From Betaproteobacteria bacterium (lineage in GTDB: Bacteria > Pseudomonadota > Gammaproteobacteria > Burkholderiales > SG8-41), in NCBI GenBank assembly GCA_025356695.1, contig JANXSE010000084.1:1-10913 (forward strand): a stretch of DNA of 10,913 bases, in the 5' to 3' direction. The stretch's first letter is position 1; the number at the start of each line of letters is the position of its first letter. The notes below the pieces were generated by a model. That model worked only from the letters and a program-made list of their open reading frames with translations, ran no database searches and was not told the origin of the DNA. The position numbers were made by a program, and so were the translations under genes. Positions 1 to 6,879 of this stretch are shown here, one piece after another.

Positions 1-58
1 CGCAGGCGCGTCGCCTGCGTTCAACGGACAGTACTTCGCGCAGGCGAGGCGCCTGCGC
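1..58. repeat. Two copies of a GC-rich palindrome (REP-like)
   Basis: Two inverted repeats share the same 8-base arm CGCAGGCG. The first copy (1-19) has arms at 1-8 and 12-19 with a 3-base loop. The second (38-58) has 9-base arms, GCGCAGGCG and CGCCTGCGC, with loop AGG. They lie downstream of the minus-strand oxidoreductase and could fold in its transcript, but no T-run follows, so I do not call an intrinsic terminator. The first copy touches the window edge and may be part of a longer array. Calling it REP-like is inference from shape and position. Confidence 0.6.
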
Positions 59-127
59 CACAATACTTTCCCAGCCCGAGGCTATTTTAACCGCAGCATA
101 TGTGTCTACCTGGCATTCGCCGGGCTA

Positions 128-1027
128 CTAACAAACTTGACGCCGAATTTCCTCAATCACCGCGCAATTATCAAAGTCACCTTCACCATGACGGATATTG
201 CCTTCGAGCAGTTGCTCTACCACTTCCATCAGCGGCAGCGTCTGTCCGGCGCGATGCGCGTAATCGACCATCATCTTGACGTCTTTCATATGCTGGACGA
301 TTTTGCCGTGCGGCTTGTAATCGCGCTCGATGTACTTGCGGCCCTTCACGTCCATGATCTGCGAATACGCGGCCGAACCGCGCGCCACTTCGAGAAATTC
401 GCGCGGATCAAGCCCCAGGCGCTCAGCGAATACCAGGCCTTCGGCCAGTGCCGCGCGATTCAAACCGAGAATCAGATTCACCGCCAACTTGGTCTTCGCA
501 CCGTTGCCGACCGAGCCGGTGAAATAACGCTTCGGGCAGATCGCATCGAGTATGTCGGCGCAGGCTTCGAATGCGCTGCGCTCGCCGCCGATCAGGCCAA
601 CGCCATCACCTTGAATAATCTGCTCGCTGGTGCCGGAGATCGGCACTTCGAGCAGCGTTACGCCGCGCGGTGCTATGCGGCCGGCGAGTGCAGCGACTTT
701 GTCCGGATCACTGGTGGTGACATTCAATACCGTGCGTGGCTGGCCGGTGGACAGAATGCCGCCTTCGCCCTCGATCACATCGGCGAGCTGTTCGGTATTA
801 AATACCGCGCTGATGATGCGCGGGCAGTTGCGCGCAACTTCGTCGACTGTAGCCACGGCAGTTCCACCGAGCGCGGCGAGCGCCTCACGTCGCACCGCAT
901 CGATGTCATAACCGGTGACTTTGAGGCCGGCGCCGAGCAGACGCCGCGCCAGCGCAGTGCCCACCAGACCCAGACCGACCAGACCCACATTTGTTTTTTC
1001 ACTCACGGCAGAACTCGCTTTCAACAA
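128..1027 (-). CDS. NAD(P)-dependent oxidoreductase, 3-hydroxyisobutyrate dehydrogenase family
   Basis: This family oxidises beta-hydroxyacids, or reduces the matching semialdehydes, with NAD(P) in the cytoplasm. The N-terminal Rossmann fold has GLGLVG at residues 18-23 and an acidic end of strand 2 (GYDID, 39-43). The substrate-binding SGT lies at 131-133. The catalytic lysine is K180 in GNGAKTK, with N184 four residues later, and KDVK (248-251) matches the second conserved lysine region. The C-terminus (GEGDFDNCAVIEEI) fits the all-helical domain. The length of 299 residues is normal. The first codon is TTG at 1027; an in-frame GTG at 1006 (MSEKTNVG) is also plausible because it puts the Rossmann strand close to the N-terminus. 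Neither start has a convincing ribosome site. It diverges from the CMD gene. The substrate is unknown; tartronate-semialdehyde reductase and other beta-hydroxyacid dehydrogenases share these motifs. Confidence 0.9.
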   Translation of the reverse strand: MLKASSAVSEKTNVGLVGLGLVGTALARRLLGAGLKVTGYDIDAVRREALAALGGTAVATVDEVARNCPRIISAVFNTEQLADVIEGEGGILSTGQPRTVLNVTTSDPDKVAALAGRIAPRGVTLLEVPISGTSEQIIQGDGVGLIGGERSAFEACADILDAICPKRYFTGSVGNGAKTKLAVNLILGLNRAALAEGLVFAERLGLDPREFLEVARGSAAYSQIMDVKGRKYIERDYKPHGKIVQHMKDVKMMVDYAHRAGQTLPLMEVVEQLLEGNIRHGEGDFDNCAVIEEIRRQVC

Positions 1028-1090
1028 TCAATGGCAGAATGCGGATTATAGCCGTGCATGTCGCGTTTTCATTTTCAGCAGGAGAGCACT

Positions 1091-1516
1091 TTGGCCACAC
1101 GTAAGCCCGTACGCAGCAAAGCATTCAAGGCAGGCCTCGCGACGCGCAAAAAAGTGCTGGGCGCCGATTACGTCGAACGCGCGTTCAAGAACGCCAATCC
1201 GTTCAACCAGCCGTTTCAGGACCTCGCCACTGAATTTGCCTGGGGCAGCGTGTGGACGCGGCCGGGCTTATCGCTGCGCGATCGCAGCCTTGTGACGCTG
1301 GCGCAGGTCATTGCGCTCAACCGCCCGGCGGAAATCCGCGTGCACCTGCGCGGCGCGATCAGGAACGGCGTGACGAAAAAAGAATTGAGCGAGCTGTGCC
1401 TGCATTCGTTTCTGTACTGCGGTGGGCCGGCGTCTCTCGACGCCTTTCACACCATCAGCGCGGCCTTACCGGAAATCGAGGCGCTGGAAAAAGCCGCAAA
1501 GCGCAGGCGTCGCTAG
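1091..1516 (+). CDS. Carboxymuconolactone decarboxylase (CMD) family protein
   Basis: It resembles PcaC, which decarboxylates 4-carboxymuconolactone in the protocatechuate branch of the beta-ketoadipate pathway, but the family also has many members of other function. I place the start at TTG 1091 because AGGAGA ends about 5 bases before it; a longer frame opens at ATG 1058 without such a site. The protein is then 141 residues, close to PcaC. Family features are W-G-S-V-W-T-R-P-G-L at 51-60, R-D-R-S-L at 63-67, an E81-x3-H85 pair, NGVTKKEL (92-99) and YCGGPAS (109-115). There is no CxxC, so it is not an AhpD-type peroxidase. The C-terminus is very basic (KRRRR). No other protocatechuate genes lie nearby, so a true PcaC role is unproven; a lyase or hydrolase of a related lactone is equally possible. 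Confidence 0.85.
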   Translation: MATRKPVRSKAFKAGLATRKKVLGADYVERAFKNANPFNQPFQDLATEFAWGSVWTRPGLSLRDRSLVTLAQVIALNRPAEIRVHLRGAIRNGVTKKELSELCLHSFLYCGGPASLDAFHTISAALPEIEALEKAAKRRRR

Positions 1517-1523
1517 AACTGCA

Positions 1524-1546
1524 GGGCGCAATGCGCCCTATTTTTT
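1524..1546 (+). terminator. Intrinsic terminator of the CMD gene
   Basis: GGGCGC (1524-1529) pairs with GCGCCC (1533-1538) around loop AAT and is followed by TATTTTTT. It lies 7 bases after the CMD stop. Its right arm ends on the stop codon of the converging oxidoreductase (1538-1540), so the 21-base convergent gap is almost all terminator. There is no T-run on the other strand, so it should work for the plus strand only. Confidence 0.7.
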
Positions 1547-2440
1547 GCGCTTCCTTTTTGTCGTGCCGCCGGCCATCGCATCGAGCACCTCGCACACCGA
1601 TGCGGTGTCGTGCTGACTCAGGCCCTGCGCCATCGCCGCGTTGAAAATCGGGCCGCAGGCGCTGAACAGCGGCGTCGGGCAATCCACCGACTTCGCCATG
1701 TCACCGATTACCTGCATGTCCTTCTGCCAGACTTCAACCTTCATGGTGGCCGGCAGATATTTGCGATCAACCATGAATTTGCCGCGCAGCTTGAACACCC
1801 CGCTGCCGATTACCGGGCTCGCCGCAAACAGATCCCAGACCTGCTGCGGATTGAGCCCCATCTTGCGCGCGAAAGTCATCGACTCGGCAACTGCAACGTT
1901 CTGTATCGCCACCATGTGGTTGGCGATGAATTTCATGCGCATGCCGTTGCCGAAGGCGCCGACGTAGGGCGCGTTGCGCGTAAACTCGGCGAATATGCTT
2001 TTGCACCTGCGTGCGGCGGCAGCGTCGCCGCTGACGAATATGGTCCACGCGCCCTGCTTCAAACGCACCGCAGTGCCGCTGATCGGGCAATCGAGTGTGC
2101 GCATACCGGCGCGCGCGAAGAGTGCGGCGGCGCGTTGCTTGTCAGCGATCGGCAGCGTACTGGTTTCGATCACGACCGGCTTGCGTGAAGATTTTGCCGC
2201 CGCCACTTGCGCAGACACCGCATTGAGTGCGTGCACGGTCGCCAGCGAGACAATTACGAAATCTGCATTACACGTCACCGCGGCGGCCGTCGTCAGCACT
2301 GTGCCACCGGCACGCTTGAAACGGCGTTGCGCTGCCGCCTGCGGATCGTATCCGCATACCGTGTAACCGGCTTCAAGCAACACTTCGGCCATGGCGCCGC
2401 CCATGATGCCGAGGCCGATCACACCGACTGCCGGTTTCAT
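1538..2440 (-). CDS. NAD(P)-dependent oxidoreductase, 3-hydroxyisobutyrate dehydrogenase family (second copy)
   Basis: A second beta-hydroxyacid dehydrogenase, 300 residues, full length. GLGIMG at 9-14 is the dinucleotide-binding loop and GYDP (30-33) ends strand 2. The substrate loop has CPISGT (118-123). The catalytic lysine is K170 in GNGMRMK, with N174 following. The C-terminal helical domain ends in a lysine-rich tail (TKRKRKK, 294-300) that is unusual for the family. Its ATG overlaps the stop of the upstream small gene by ATGA, which implies translational coupling. It is clearly diverged from the gene at 128-1027: the lysine contexts differ (GNGAKTKLAVN against GNGMRMKFIAN), so they probably act on different substrates rather than being a recent duplication. 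Whether it uses NAD or NADP cannot be fixed by eye. Confidence 0.92.
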   Translation of the reverse strand: MKPAVGVIGLGIMGGAMAEVLLEAGYTVCGYDPQAAAQRRFKRAGGTVLTTAAAVTCNADFVIVSLATVHALNAVSAQVAAAKSSRKPVVIETSTLPIADKQRAAALFARAGMRTLDCPISGTAVRLKQGAWTIFVSGDAAAARRCKSIFAEFTRNAPYVGAFGNGMRMKFIANHMVAIQNVAVAESMTFARKMGLNPQQVWDLFAASPVIGSGVFKLRGKFMVDRKYLPATMKVEVWQKDMQVIGDMAKSVDCPTPLFSACGPIFNAAMAQGLSQHDTASVCEVLDAMAGGTTKRKRKK

Positions 2441-2856
2441 TTCAATTCGTCTCCGAGATCTGCAATGCTGCCGAGCTCGAGCTGCTCGGGATCGTCCGGC
2501 TTTTGTGTGCGCGCCAGCGCGAGCAGCGCGCGCCGCGCCGCGTCAGAGACACCGCCGCCGTGCTTGAGAAAATTTTCAACCGCGCGTTCAATCGGATATT
2601 CAATGCGCTCGAAGCCGCGCACGCCGAAAAATTTCGTGTCGGGCAGCGACCGCGTGGTGAGCTGGCCTTTTTTCATCTCGACGAAGGAGATGCGCGTTTT
2701 GCCGATCTTGACCACAATCGCATGATGCGCATTGTGGTCGCGGTAGACGCCGAGCAGCTTGTTGTTGTGCCGGATGTCGGTCTCGTCCAGCGGCAGATGC
2801 ATCTGATCCGCCGGCGAACTGCGACGCCGTGCCCGGCGTATGGTGTTGGTTGCCAT
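2437..2856 (-). CDS. Small protein of unknown function
   Basis: I do not recognise this family. From ATG 2856 it is 139 residues; the frame can extend to TTG 2886, but the ATG gives a basic start (MATNTIRRARRR) and is preferred, without a clear ribosome site. It has no signal peptide or membrane segment. After a basic, probably disordered N-terminus (1-25), residues 33-95 look like a small alpha/beta fold (KLLGVYRDHNAHHAIVV, then KTRISFVEMKKGQL), with histidines at 41, 44 and 45. The C-terminal half is helical and charged and ends in acidic residues. It is probably cytoplasmic. It overlaps the following dehydrogenase by 4 bases, so the two are made together. Its sequence suggests no enzyme activity; an accessory or nucleic-acid-binding role is possible but unsupported. 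Confidence 0.7.
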   Translation of the reverse strand: MATNTIRRARRRSSPADQMHLPLDETDIRHNNKLLGVYRDHNAHHAIVVKIGKTRISFVEMKKGQLTTRSLPDTKFFGVRGFERIEYPIERAVENFLKHGGGVSDAARRALLALARTQKPDDPEQLELGSIADLGDELK

Positions 2857-2904
2857 GATGGTGTGGGCGATTCTACACGCAGTCAAAATACAAAAACGCG
2901 CAAC

Positions 2905-2930
2905 AAAAAAGCCGGGTTGCCCCGGCTTTT
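2905..2930 (-). terminator. Intrinsic terminator after the outer-membrane protein gene
   Basis: AAAAGCCGGG (2907-2916) pairs with CCCGGCTTTT (2921-2930), a perfect 10-bp stem with a 4-base loop. Read on the minus strand the stem is followed by a run of T (complement of 2905-2910). It lies 17 bases after the stop of the barrel protein and ends the long minus-strand run. The small gene beyond it must therefore have its own promoter or depend on read-through. Confidence 0.85.
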
Positions 2931-2947
2931 CCGCGAATATCCGCCGC

Positions 2948-3607
2948 CTAGAATTTGTAGAGCAGGTTCAACGTATACAAATCAACGTTCATTTTCGAAC
3001 TGTAACCGTCACTGACGCGGTAACGCTCCCAATCGGCGCGCACGCCGATATTTCTGGTGAAATCGTAGGCGGCGCCGACACCGGCCTTGTAACTGACCAG
3101 GTTTTTGCTCGGCGACGTGGTGGCAAGCGTCAACCCGCCCGAGGAGAACAGATCGCGCGTCTTCGACGATTGCACGCCGGCGCGCGCGAGCAGCGAAAAC
3201 CCATACCCCAGCGGCAGCGTGCCGATTACGTCGAGATTCGAACCGACGGTGTTTTTAAGCGCACCGCTGACCGTCGCCGCAGGCGTCGTAGTCGCAGCGA
3301 AGGTGTAGGAACCCAGATTGAATACGCCGCCCTCAAAAGCCAGGTAGGGGTTGTACTGGTAGCCGGCGAAGAGTTTGTAGCTGCCTTCCTTTTCGTCGCG
3401 GCTAATGGTCGCCACGCTGGCGCCGGTGCCGGAGAGCACGCTGGTCAGTGTCGAGTCGTTGATCTTGGCGCGCGACTGCCCGGCGCCGAAGCCGAGATAC
3501 CAGTTGGCGCCCTGTGACGGCTCCGCCGCCTGCGCACCTGCGCCCGCCGCTGTCGCCATGACGGCAGCCGCTGCAATTTTCGATATCCAGTTGATTTTCC
3601 GCATCAT
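2948..3607 (-). CDS. Outer-membrane beta-barrel protein, OmpA-like 8-strand type
   Basis: A 219-residue exported protein. The N-terminus (MMRKINWISK, then an Ala-rich core) is a Sec signal peptide, with likely cleavage after AQA at residue 27 or 28. The mature part, about 190 residues, has alternating strands such as YLGFGAGQ (37-44), YKLFAGYQYN (77-86), VSYKAGVGAAYDF (171-183) and IGVRADWERY (187-196). It ends in LYKF with terminal Phe, the usual signal for barrel assembly. This fits the OmpA N-terminal-type porin-like domain, with no OmpA peptidoglycan-binding domain. Two ATGs stand in a row at 3607 and 3604; GAGGAC at 3608-3613 suits the second better. It lies about 45 bases after the GGDEF gene and is followed by a strong terminator, so it is likely the last gene of the run. 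Its ligand or function is unknown. Confidence 0.88.
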   Translation of the reverse strand: MMRKINWISKIAAAAVMATAAGAGAQAAEPSQGANWYLGFGAGQSRAKINDSTLTSVLSGTGASVATISRDEKEGSYKLFAGYQYNPYLAFEGGVFNLGSYTFAATTTPAATVSGALKNTVGSNLDVIGTLPLGYGFSLLARAGVQSSKTRDLFSSGGLTLATTSPSKNLVSYKAGVGAAYDFTRNIGVRADWERYRVSDGYSSKMNVDLYTLNLLYKF

Positions 3608-3651
3608 GTCCTCGCCGGTGTGCTGTGTCTATGCGCCTAGTGTACCTGAAT

Positions 3652-4581
3652 TCAGCGCACCACATGCAGCGGTTTGCGCTGGGCGGAATCGATCTCGTCC
3701 GGATCAAAAACACGCACCATGACCTTGTTCTTGCCCGAGGCCTTGACGCGCCGCATAACGCGCTCGCAAAAACCGATGACGTGATCGGCGCTTGCCGGTG
3801 CGCGCGGAAACACGCCGACGCCGACGCTGAAGGTGATCGGCCATTCGTGGCTTGCCATCGCGTTCTCAAGCTGGGCGCACAACTTGCGCACCACCTGCAC
3901 GGCTTCGCCCTCGCTGGTTTGCGGAAACACCAGCGCAAACTCATCACCGCCGAGGCGCGCCACCACATCGGTTTCACGCAAATTGTTTTTCACCACCTGC
4001 CCGATCATGTGCAGCACACGGTCGCCCTCGCTGCGGCCCAGGCCTTCATTGACGACCTTGAAGTAATCGCAGCTGAAATAAGCCACCGCGAACGGCGCAC
4101 GACTGCGGCGGTGGCGCGACATTTCAATCGCCACGCATTCGTAGAACCCTGTACTGTTGGTAACGCCGGTGACAAAATCGATGCGCGCGGCCGCTTGCAG
4201 ACGCGCGTAATTCGAACGTACTACGGCAACCAGCAATACGATCACAAGGTAGGCGAACAAACGGTTGCCGTTGCTGATATAAAAATAGACCGGTTCTGAA
4301 AACGTCGTGCCGGTGGCAAGCCCGATATTCACCTGTGCGTAAGCAGCCAAAAAGGCAAACAAACCGCCCCACCACGGGTCGCAAAACCAGGCCACGCCCA
4401 GTATCACCAGTATGTACAAGGTACTCAGACGCAACTCGTACGAGGTCAGATAGTCGGCGGTAATAACAATGCCCATGGCGATAGACGCGAGCACCAGCAC
4501 CGCCGCCTGCAACAGAAAACTGTTTAGTGGCGCAGTGCGCCCGGCAATCTGCTCCTGCACCACTTCGTCTTCGATCGACAC
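3652..4581 (-). CDS. Membrane GGDEF-domain protein (diguanylate-cyclase-like, altered metal site)
   Basis: Diguanylate cyclases make the second messenger c-di-GMP from two GTP. This 309-residue protein has about four membrane segments (roughly 20-40, 52-68, 71-88, 105-122) and a cytoplasmic GGDEF domain from about 135. GGDEF is intact at 211-215, and RETD (202-205), five residues upstream, is a complete inhibitory I-site. However, the motif usually written DxDxFKxxND reads SCDYFKVVNE (170-179): the first Asp, which binds metal in PleD (D327), is Ser170, confirmed in the codons (AGC TGC GAT). The opening motif is also loose (DFVTGVTNSTGF, 135-146). Cyclase activity is therefore doubtful, and a c-di-GMP-binding role is possible. 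The start is GTG, with AGGAGC 4586-4591; that site is built from the stop codon of the upstream hydrolase, so translation of the two is linked. Confidence 0.9.
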   Translation of the reverse strand: MSIEDEVVQEQIAGRTAPLNSFLLQAAVLVLASIAMGIVITADYLTSYELRLSTLYILVILGVAWFCDPWWGGLFAFLAAYAQVNIGLATGTTFSEPVYFYISNGNRLFAYLVIVLLVAVVRSNYARLQAAARIDFVTGVTNSTGFYECVAIEMSRHRRSRAPFAVAYFSCDYFKVVNEGLGRSEGDRVLHMIGQVVKNNLRETDVVARLGGDEFALVFPQTSEGEAVQVVRKLCAQLENAMASHEWPITFSVGVGVFPRAPASADHVIGFCERVMRRVKASGKNKVMVRVFDPDEIDSAQRKPLHVVR

Positions 4582-4585
4582 TGCT

Positions 4586-4592
4586 GCTCCTA
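4586..4592 (-). promoter_or_regulatory. Ribosome binding site fused to the hydrolase stop codon
   Basis: On the minus strand the bases read TAGGAGC. TAG (4592-4590) is the hydrolase stop and AGGAGC serves the GTG start of the GGDEF gene at 4581 after a 4-base spacer. Ribosomes ending the hydrolase therefore sit on the next initiation site, a usual arrangement for translational coupling. Confidence 0.75.
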
Positions 4593-5795
4593 TTGCGAAA
4601 GTCTGAGTTTAAGCCAGGCCGCAATCATATTGCCGATTTCCACCGAATCCATGCCGGGCGTGCGGCCCATATGCCCGCCCATCGGATAAATCCGCGCCTC
4701 CTTCGGCGTGCCGTGCTCCATCAGAAGATAAATATCTTCAACCGGCGCCTGATCGTCGAACTTGCCGTTAACGCCGAGTATCGGCGCCGACGGCTTGTCG
4801 ATCAAGCCTTGCGTCACCAGCGACAATTTCGGCGCCGCCTTAAGGAACTCGTCGAGCGTTTTTACGCCCATGGCCTGACTGCGCGCCTCGAACAGGCTGG
4901 CCGGCCCGAACAGATAAGTCGAGGCGGTTTGCGTCATTGCCGGCACCAGCCATTTTTCCTGGAAACCCAAATGCACATTGCCGCCGTGAAAGACCGCACC
5001 CCTGAGGCGCCTGGCTTCAACATAGGCGAGCTTGGCCGCCCAGTAACCGCCGTAACTGCCGCCCCACACGCCGATGCGCGTGCCGTCAACGTCGCTGCGC
5101 GTCAGGAGATGATCGATGAATACCGACAGTGTGCGTTCGGCCTGCGGATCGGTGTAGAGCACCGGGTTGGCGCCGGTGCCCGGCATATCCAGCGCCAGCG
5201 ACGCAATGCCCTGGCGGCGCAGCGTTGCGCTCGCACCCTGGCGATCTTCCTTCCAGCCGTCGACGCCGCCCCAGTGCATTACCACCGGCGGCTTTTGCAC
5301 GCCGCGCGGAATCTGCAAATAACCGGTGAGCTTGCCGCCCTCAAACGGCACTTCAACCACCTGCACCGGCGGATCAAAATATTTCGCCGCCTTCAAATAC
5401 ATGCGCACCGAATTGCGGTAGGCCTCTTTTTTGCCCGGCGTGCTGGCAACCGGGTAGCGGCCGATACGGCAGTAGTTGAACGCCATGTCATAGAGTTCGC
5501 CGATTTTTTTGCCGTCGCCGCCGGCCTTCGCCAGCGCGTCGCCCTGCGCTTCGTAATCGAGCCCGACCTTGCACCACTGCTGCGCCCAGTGATCGCGGTC
5601 GAGACTGGTCAGCGACTTGACGATCGCTTCGGCGTCTTCGCGCTTGATGCCTTCGAAAGGATTGATGCGCGGCGCGCGGCGCAGCACTTCTTTTTTGACT
5701 TCGTCGAGCGTGCGTTCCTGCGCTTTGACCTGCGACATATCTATTATCAGTACGAGTGCCGCGAAAACAAGCGCCAACCATCGAAACCATCGCAT
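4590..5795 (-). CDS. Exported alpha/beta hydrolase, FrsA / DUF1100-like
   Basis: A 401-residue hydrolase that probably cleaves an ester or C-C bond outside the cytoplasm. The N-terminus is a signal peptide (MRWFRW, hydrophobic core 7-19, AQ at 25-26) with likely cleavage near 26. A helical region (about 28-140) precedes the hydrolase fold, as in FrsA and 2,6-dihydroxypseudooxynicotine hydrolase. HWGGVDGWK (174-182) fits the oxyanion region. The nucleophile is S247 in GGSYGG (245-250), the acid is D347 or D348 (GKFDDQAP) and the histidine is H375 (GGHMGR), a complete triad in the right order. The ATG at 5795 follows GGGGAGGGG about 5 bases upstream. It lies 89 bases after the second Bug receptor and 8 before the GGDEF gene. 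An uncleaved N-terminal anchor is an alternative to full export. The substrate is unknown. Confidence 0.88.
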   Translation of the reverse strand: MRWFRWLALVFAALVLIIDMSQVKAQERTLDEVKKEVLRRAPRINPFEGIKREDAEAIVKSLTSLDRDHWAQQWCKVGLDYEAQGDALAKAGGDGKKIGELYDMAFNYCRIGRYPVASTPGKKEAYRNSVRMYLKAAKYFDPPVQVVEVPFEGGKLTGYLQIPRGVQKPPVVMHWGGVDGWKEDRQGASATLRRQGIASLALDMPGTGANPVLYTDPQAERTLSVFIDHLLTRSDVDGTRIGVWGGSYGGYWAAKLAYVEARRLRGAVFHGGNVHLGFQEKWLVPAMTQTASTYLFGPASLFEARSQAMGVKTLDEFLKAAPKLSLVTQGLIDKPSAPILGVNGKFDDQAPVEDIYLLMEHGTPKEARIYPMGGHMGRTPGMDSVEIGNMIAAWLKLRLSQ

Positions 5796-5884
5796 GATGC
5801 TGCCCCTCCCCGAGAACGGCCGGTATTGTTATTCATATCTGGCGGCCGGGTTTGTTTGCATTGTAACCATGAATACAAGCACGC

Positions 5885-6868
5885 TCATTGCCGCGCCAGC
5901 CCAAGATCGCTCAGGATCGCGCGGTATTCGGTATATTCGGCATCGAGAAATTTTGCGAAATCGCGGTTGCCCAGGAAATTGCCTTCCCAGCCTTCCTCTT
6001 CGAGCGCTTTTTTCCATGGCTCCGCCTGCACCGCGCGCGAAAACACCGCCTCCCAGTAAGCGATTTGCGCCGCACTGAGGCCGCGCGGCGCGATCACGGC
6101 GCGCCAGTTTGAATTGACCGCCGTCACACCGCTTTCGCGCAAAGTCGGCACGCTGGCGAGCAATCCGGCGAGGCGGCGTGGCGCGCTGATCGAAATCATG
6201 CGCGCGCTGCCCGCCGATACCACCGCGTTTACCGAAGGCAGCGAGCCCGACACCATATCGAGATGGCCGCCGAGCACCGCGGTGATCGCTTCCGAGGCCG
6301 ATTTGAAGACCACGATCTTCAGGCGCTTCGGATCAACCCCCGCCGACTTCGCCGCAACTGCGGCGGCAAGGTGACTGGTGCCGCCGAGATTACTGACACC
6401 GATGGACACCGATTCCGGATCTTTCTTCAGGCGATCGAGCAGGTCGCGCACGGTCTTGATCGGCGAATCCATCTTCACCGTGAAAACCGTGTATTCGTTG
6501 ATCAGCATTGCAATCGGCGTGAAATCGGTATGTTTAAGCGGCGAGATGCCCATGATGTAATTGGCGACCAGCGTAGTCGTGCCGATGTCAAAATAATGCG
6601 CGTCGCCGGGGTGCTGGTTGATATAAACGCGCGACAGCGTCTGGTTGCCGCCGGCGCGATTAACAACGGTAATCGGCACCGGCGCAAGTTTGCCGTCCTG
6701 TATGCTTTTCTGCAGCACGCGCGCGACCTTGTCATTGCTGCCGCCGGCCGCCGACGGCGTAACGATTTCAACTGCCTTGTCCGGACGCCATGCCGGTTGC
6801 GCCGACACTGTGGTTGCGGCAACTGCAAGCGCTGCCGCGCCCGCCAGCTGCGCGAATACTCTATGCAT
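5885..6868 (-). CDS. TTT-family substrate-binding receptor, TctC-like (Bug 2)
   Basis: Periplasmic receptors of this family capture carboxylates, such as citrate and other di- or tricarboxylates, for a TctA/TctB-type permease, or act as solitary sensors. I set the start at ATG 6868 (MHRVFAQLAG) because GGAGAA (6873-6878) stands 4 bases upstream; the frame could begin at 6880, where ATG overlaps the stop of the previous gene (TAATG), or at 6922. It is 327 residues with signal peptide MHRVFAQ to SAQ (about 24). The mature part opens with KAVEIVTPSAAGGSNDKVAR (31-50), the glycine-rich first ligand loop with Asp. VVNRAGG (68-74) and PTLRESGV (241-248) are family marks, and the DFTPIA (115-120) and NEYTVF (124-129) segments place it nearer TctC than common Bugs. 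It follows Bug 1 by 11 bases. No permease gene is in the window. Confidence 0.88.
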   Translation of the reverse strand: MHRVFAQLAGAAALAVAATTVSAQPAWRPDKAVEIVTPSAAGGSNDKVARVLQKSIQDGKLAPVPITVVNRAGGNQTLSRVYINQHPGDAHYFDIGTTTLVANYIMGISPLKHTDFTPIAMLINEYTVFTVKMDSPIKTVRDLLDRLKKDPESVSIGVSNLGGTSHLAAAVAAKSAGVDPKRLKIVVFKSASEAITAVLGGHLDMVSGSLPSVNAVVSAGSARMISISAPRRLAGLLASVPTLRESGVTAVNSNWRAVIAPRGLSAAQIAYWEAVFSRAVQAEPWKKALEEEGWEGNFLGNRDFAKFLDAEYTEYRAILSDLGLARQ

Positions 6869-6879
6869 GCTGTTCTCCA

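Noticed and set aside
73..89. Possible terminator AGCC-CGA-GGCT followed by ATTTT
   Set aside because: The stem is only 4 bp and no plus-strand gene precedes it in the window.
137..1051. 304-codon plus-strand frame opposite the first dehydrogenase
   Set aside because: The minus strand has the Rossmann, SGT and lysine motifs; the plus-strand product has none of any family I know.
2870..2875. TAGAAT on the minus strand as a -10 box for the small unknown gene
   Set aside because: No acceptable -35 box lies 16-18 bases upstream, and the leader would be only about 7 bases.
4527..6059. 510-codon open frame on the plus strand
   Set aside because: It lies antisense across the hydrolase and neighbours, its protein is rich in Arg, His and Ala without domain motifs, and the minus-strand gene has a signal peptide and full catalytic triad. 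It is a codon-bias shadow.
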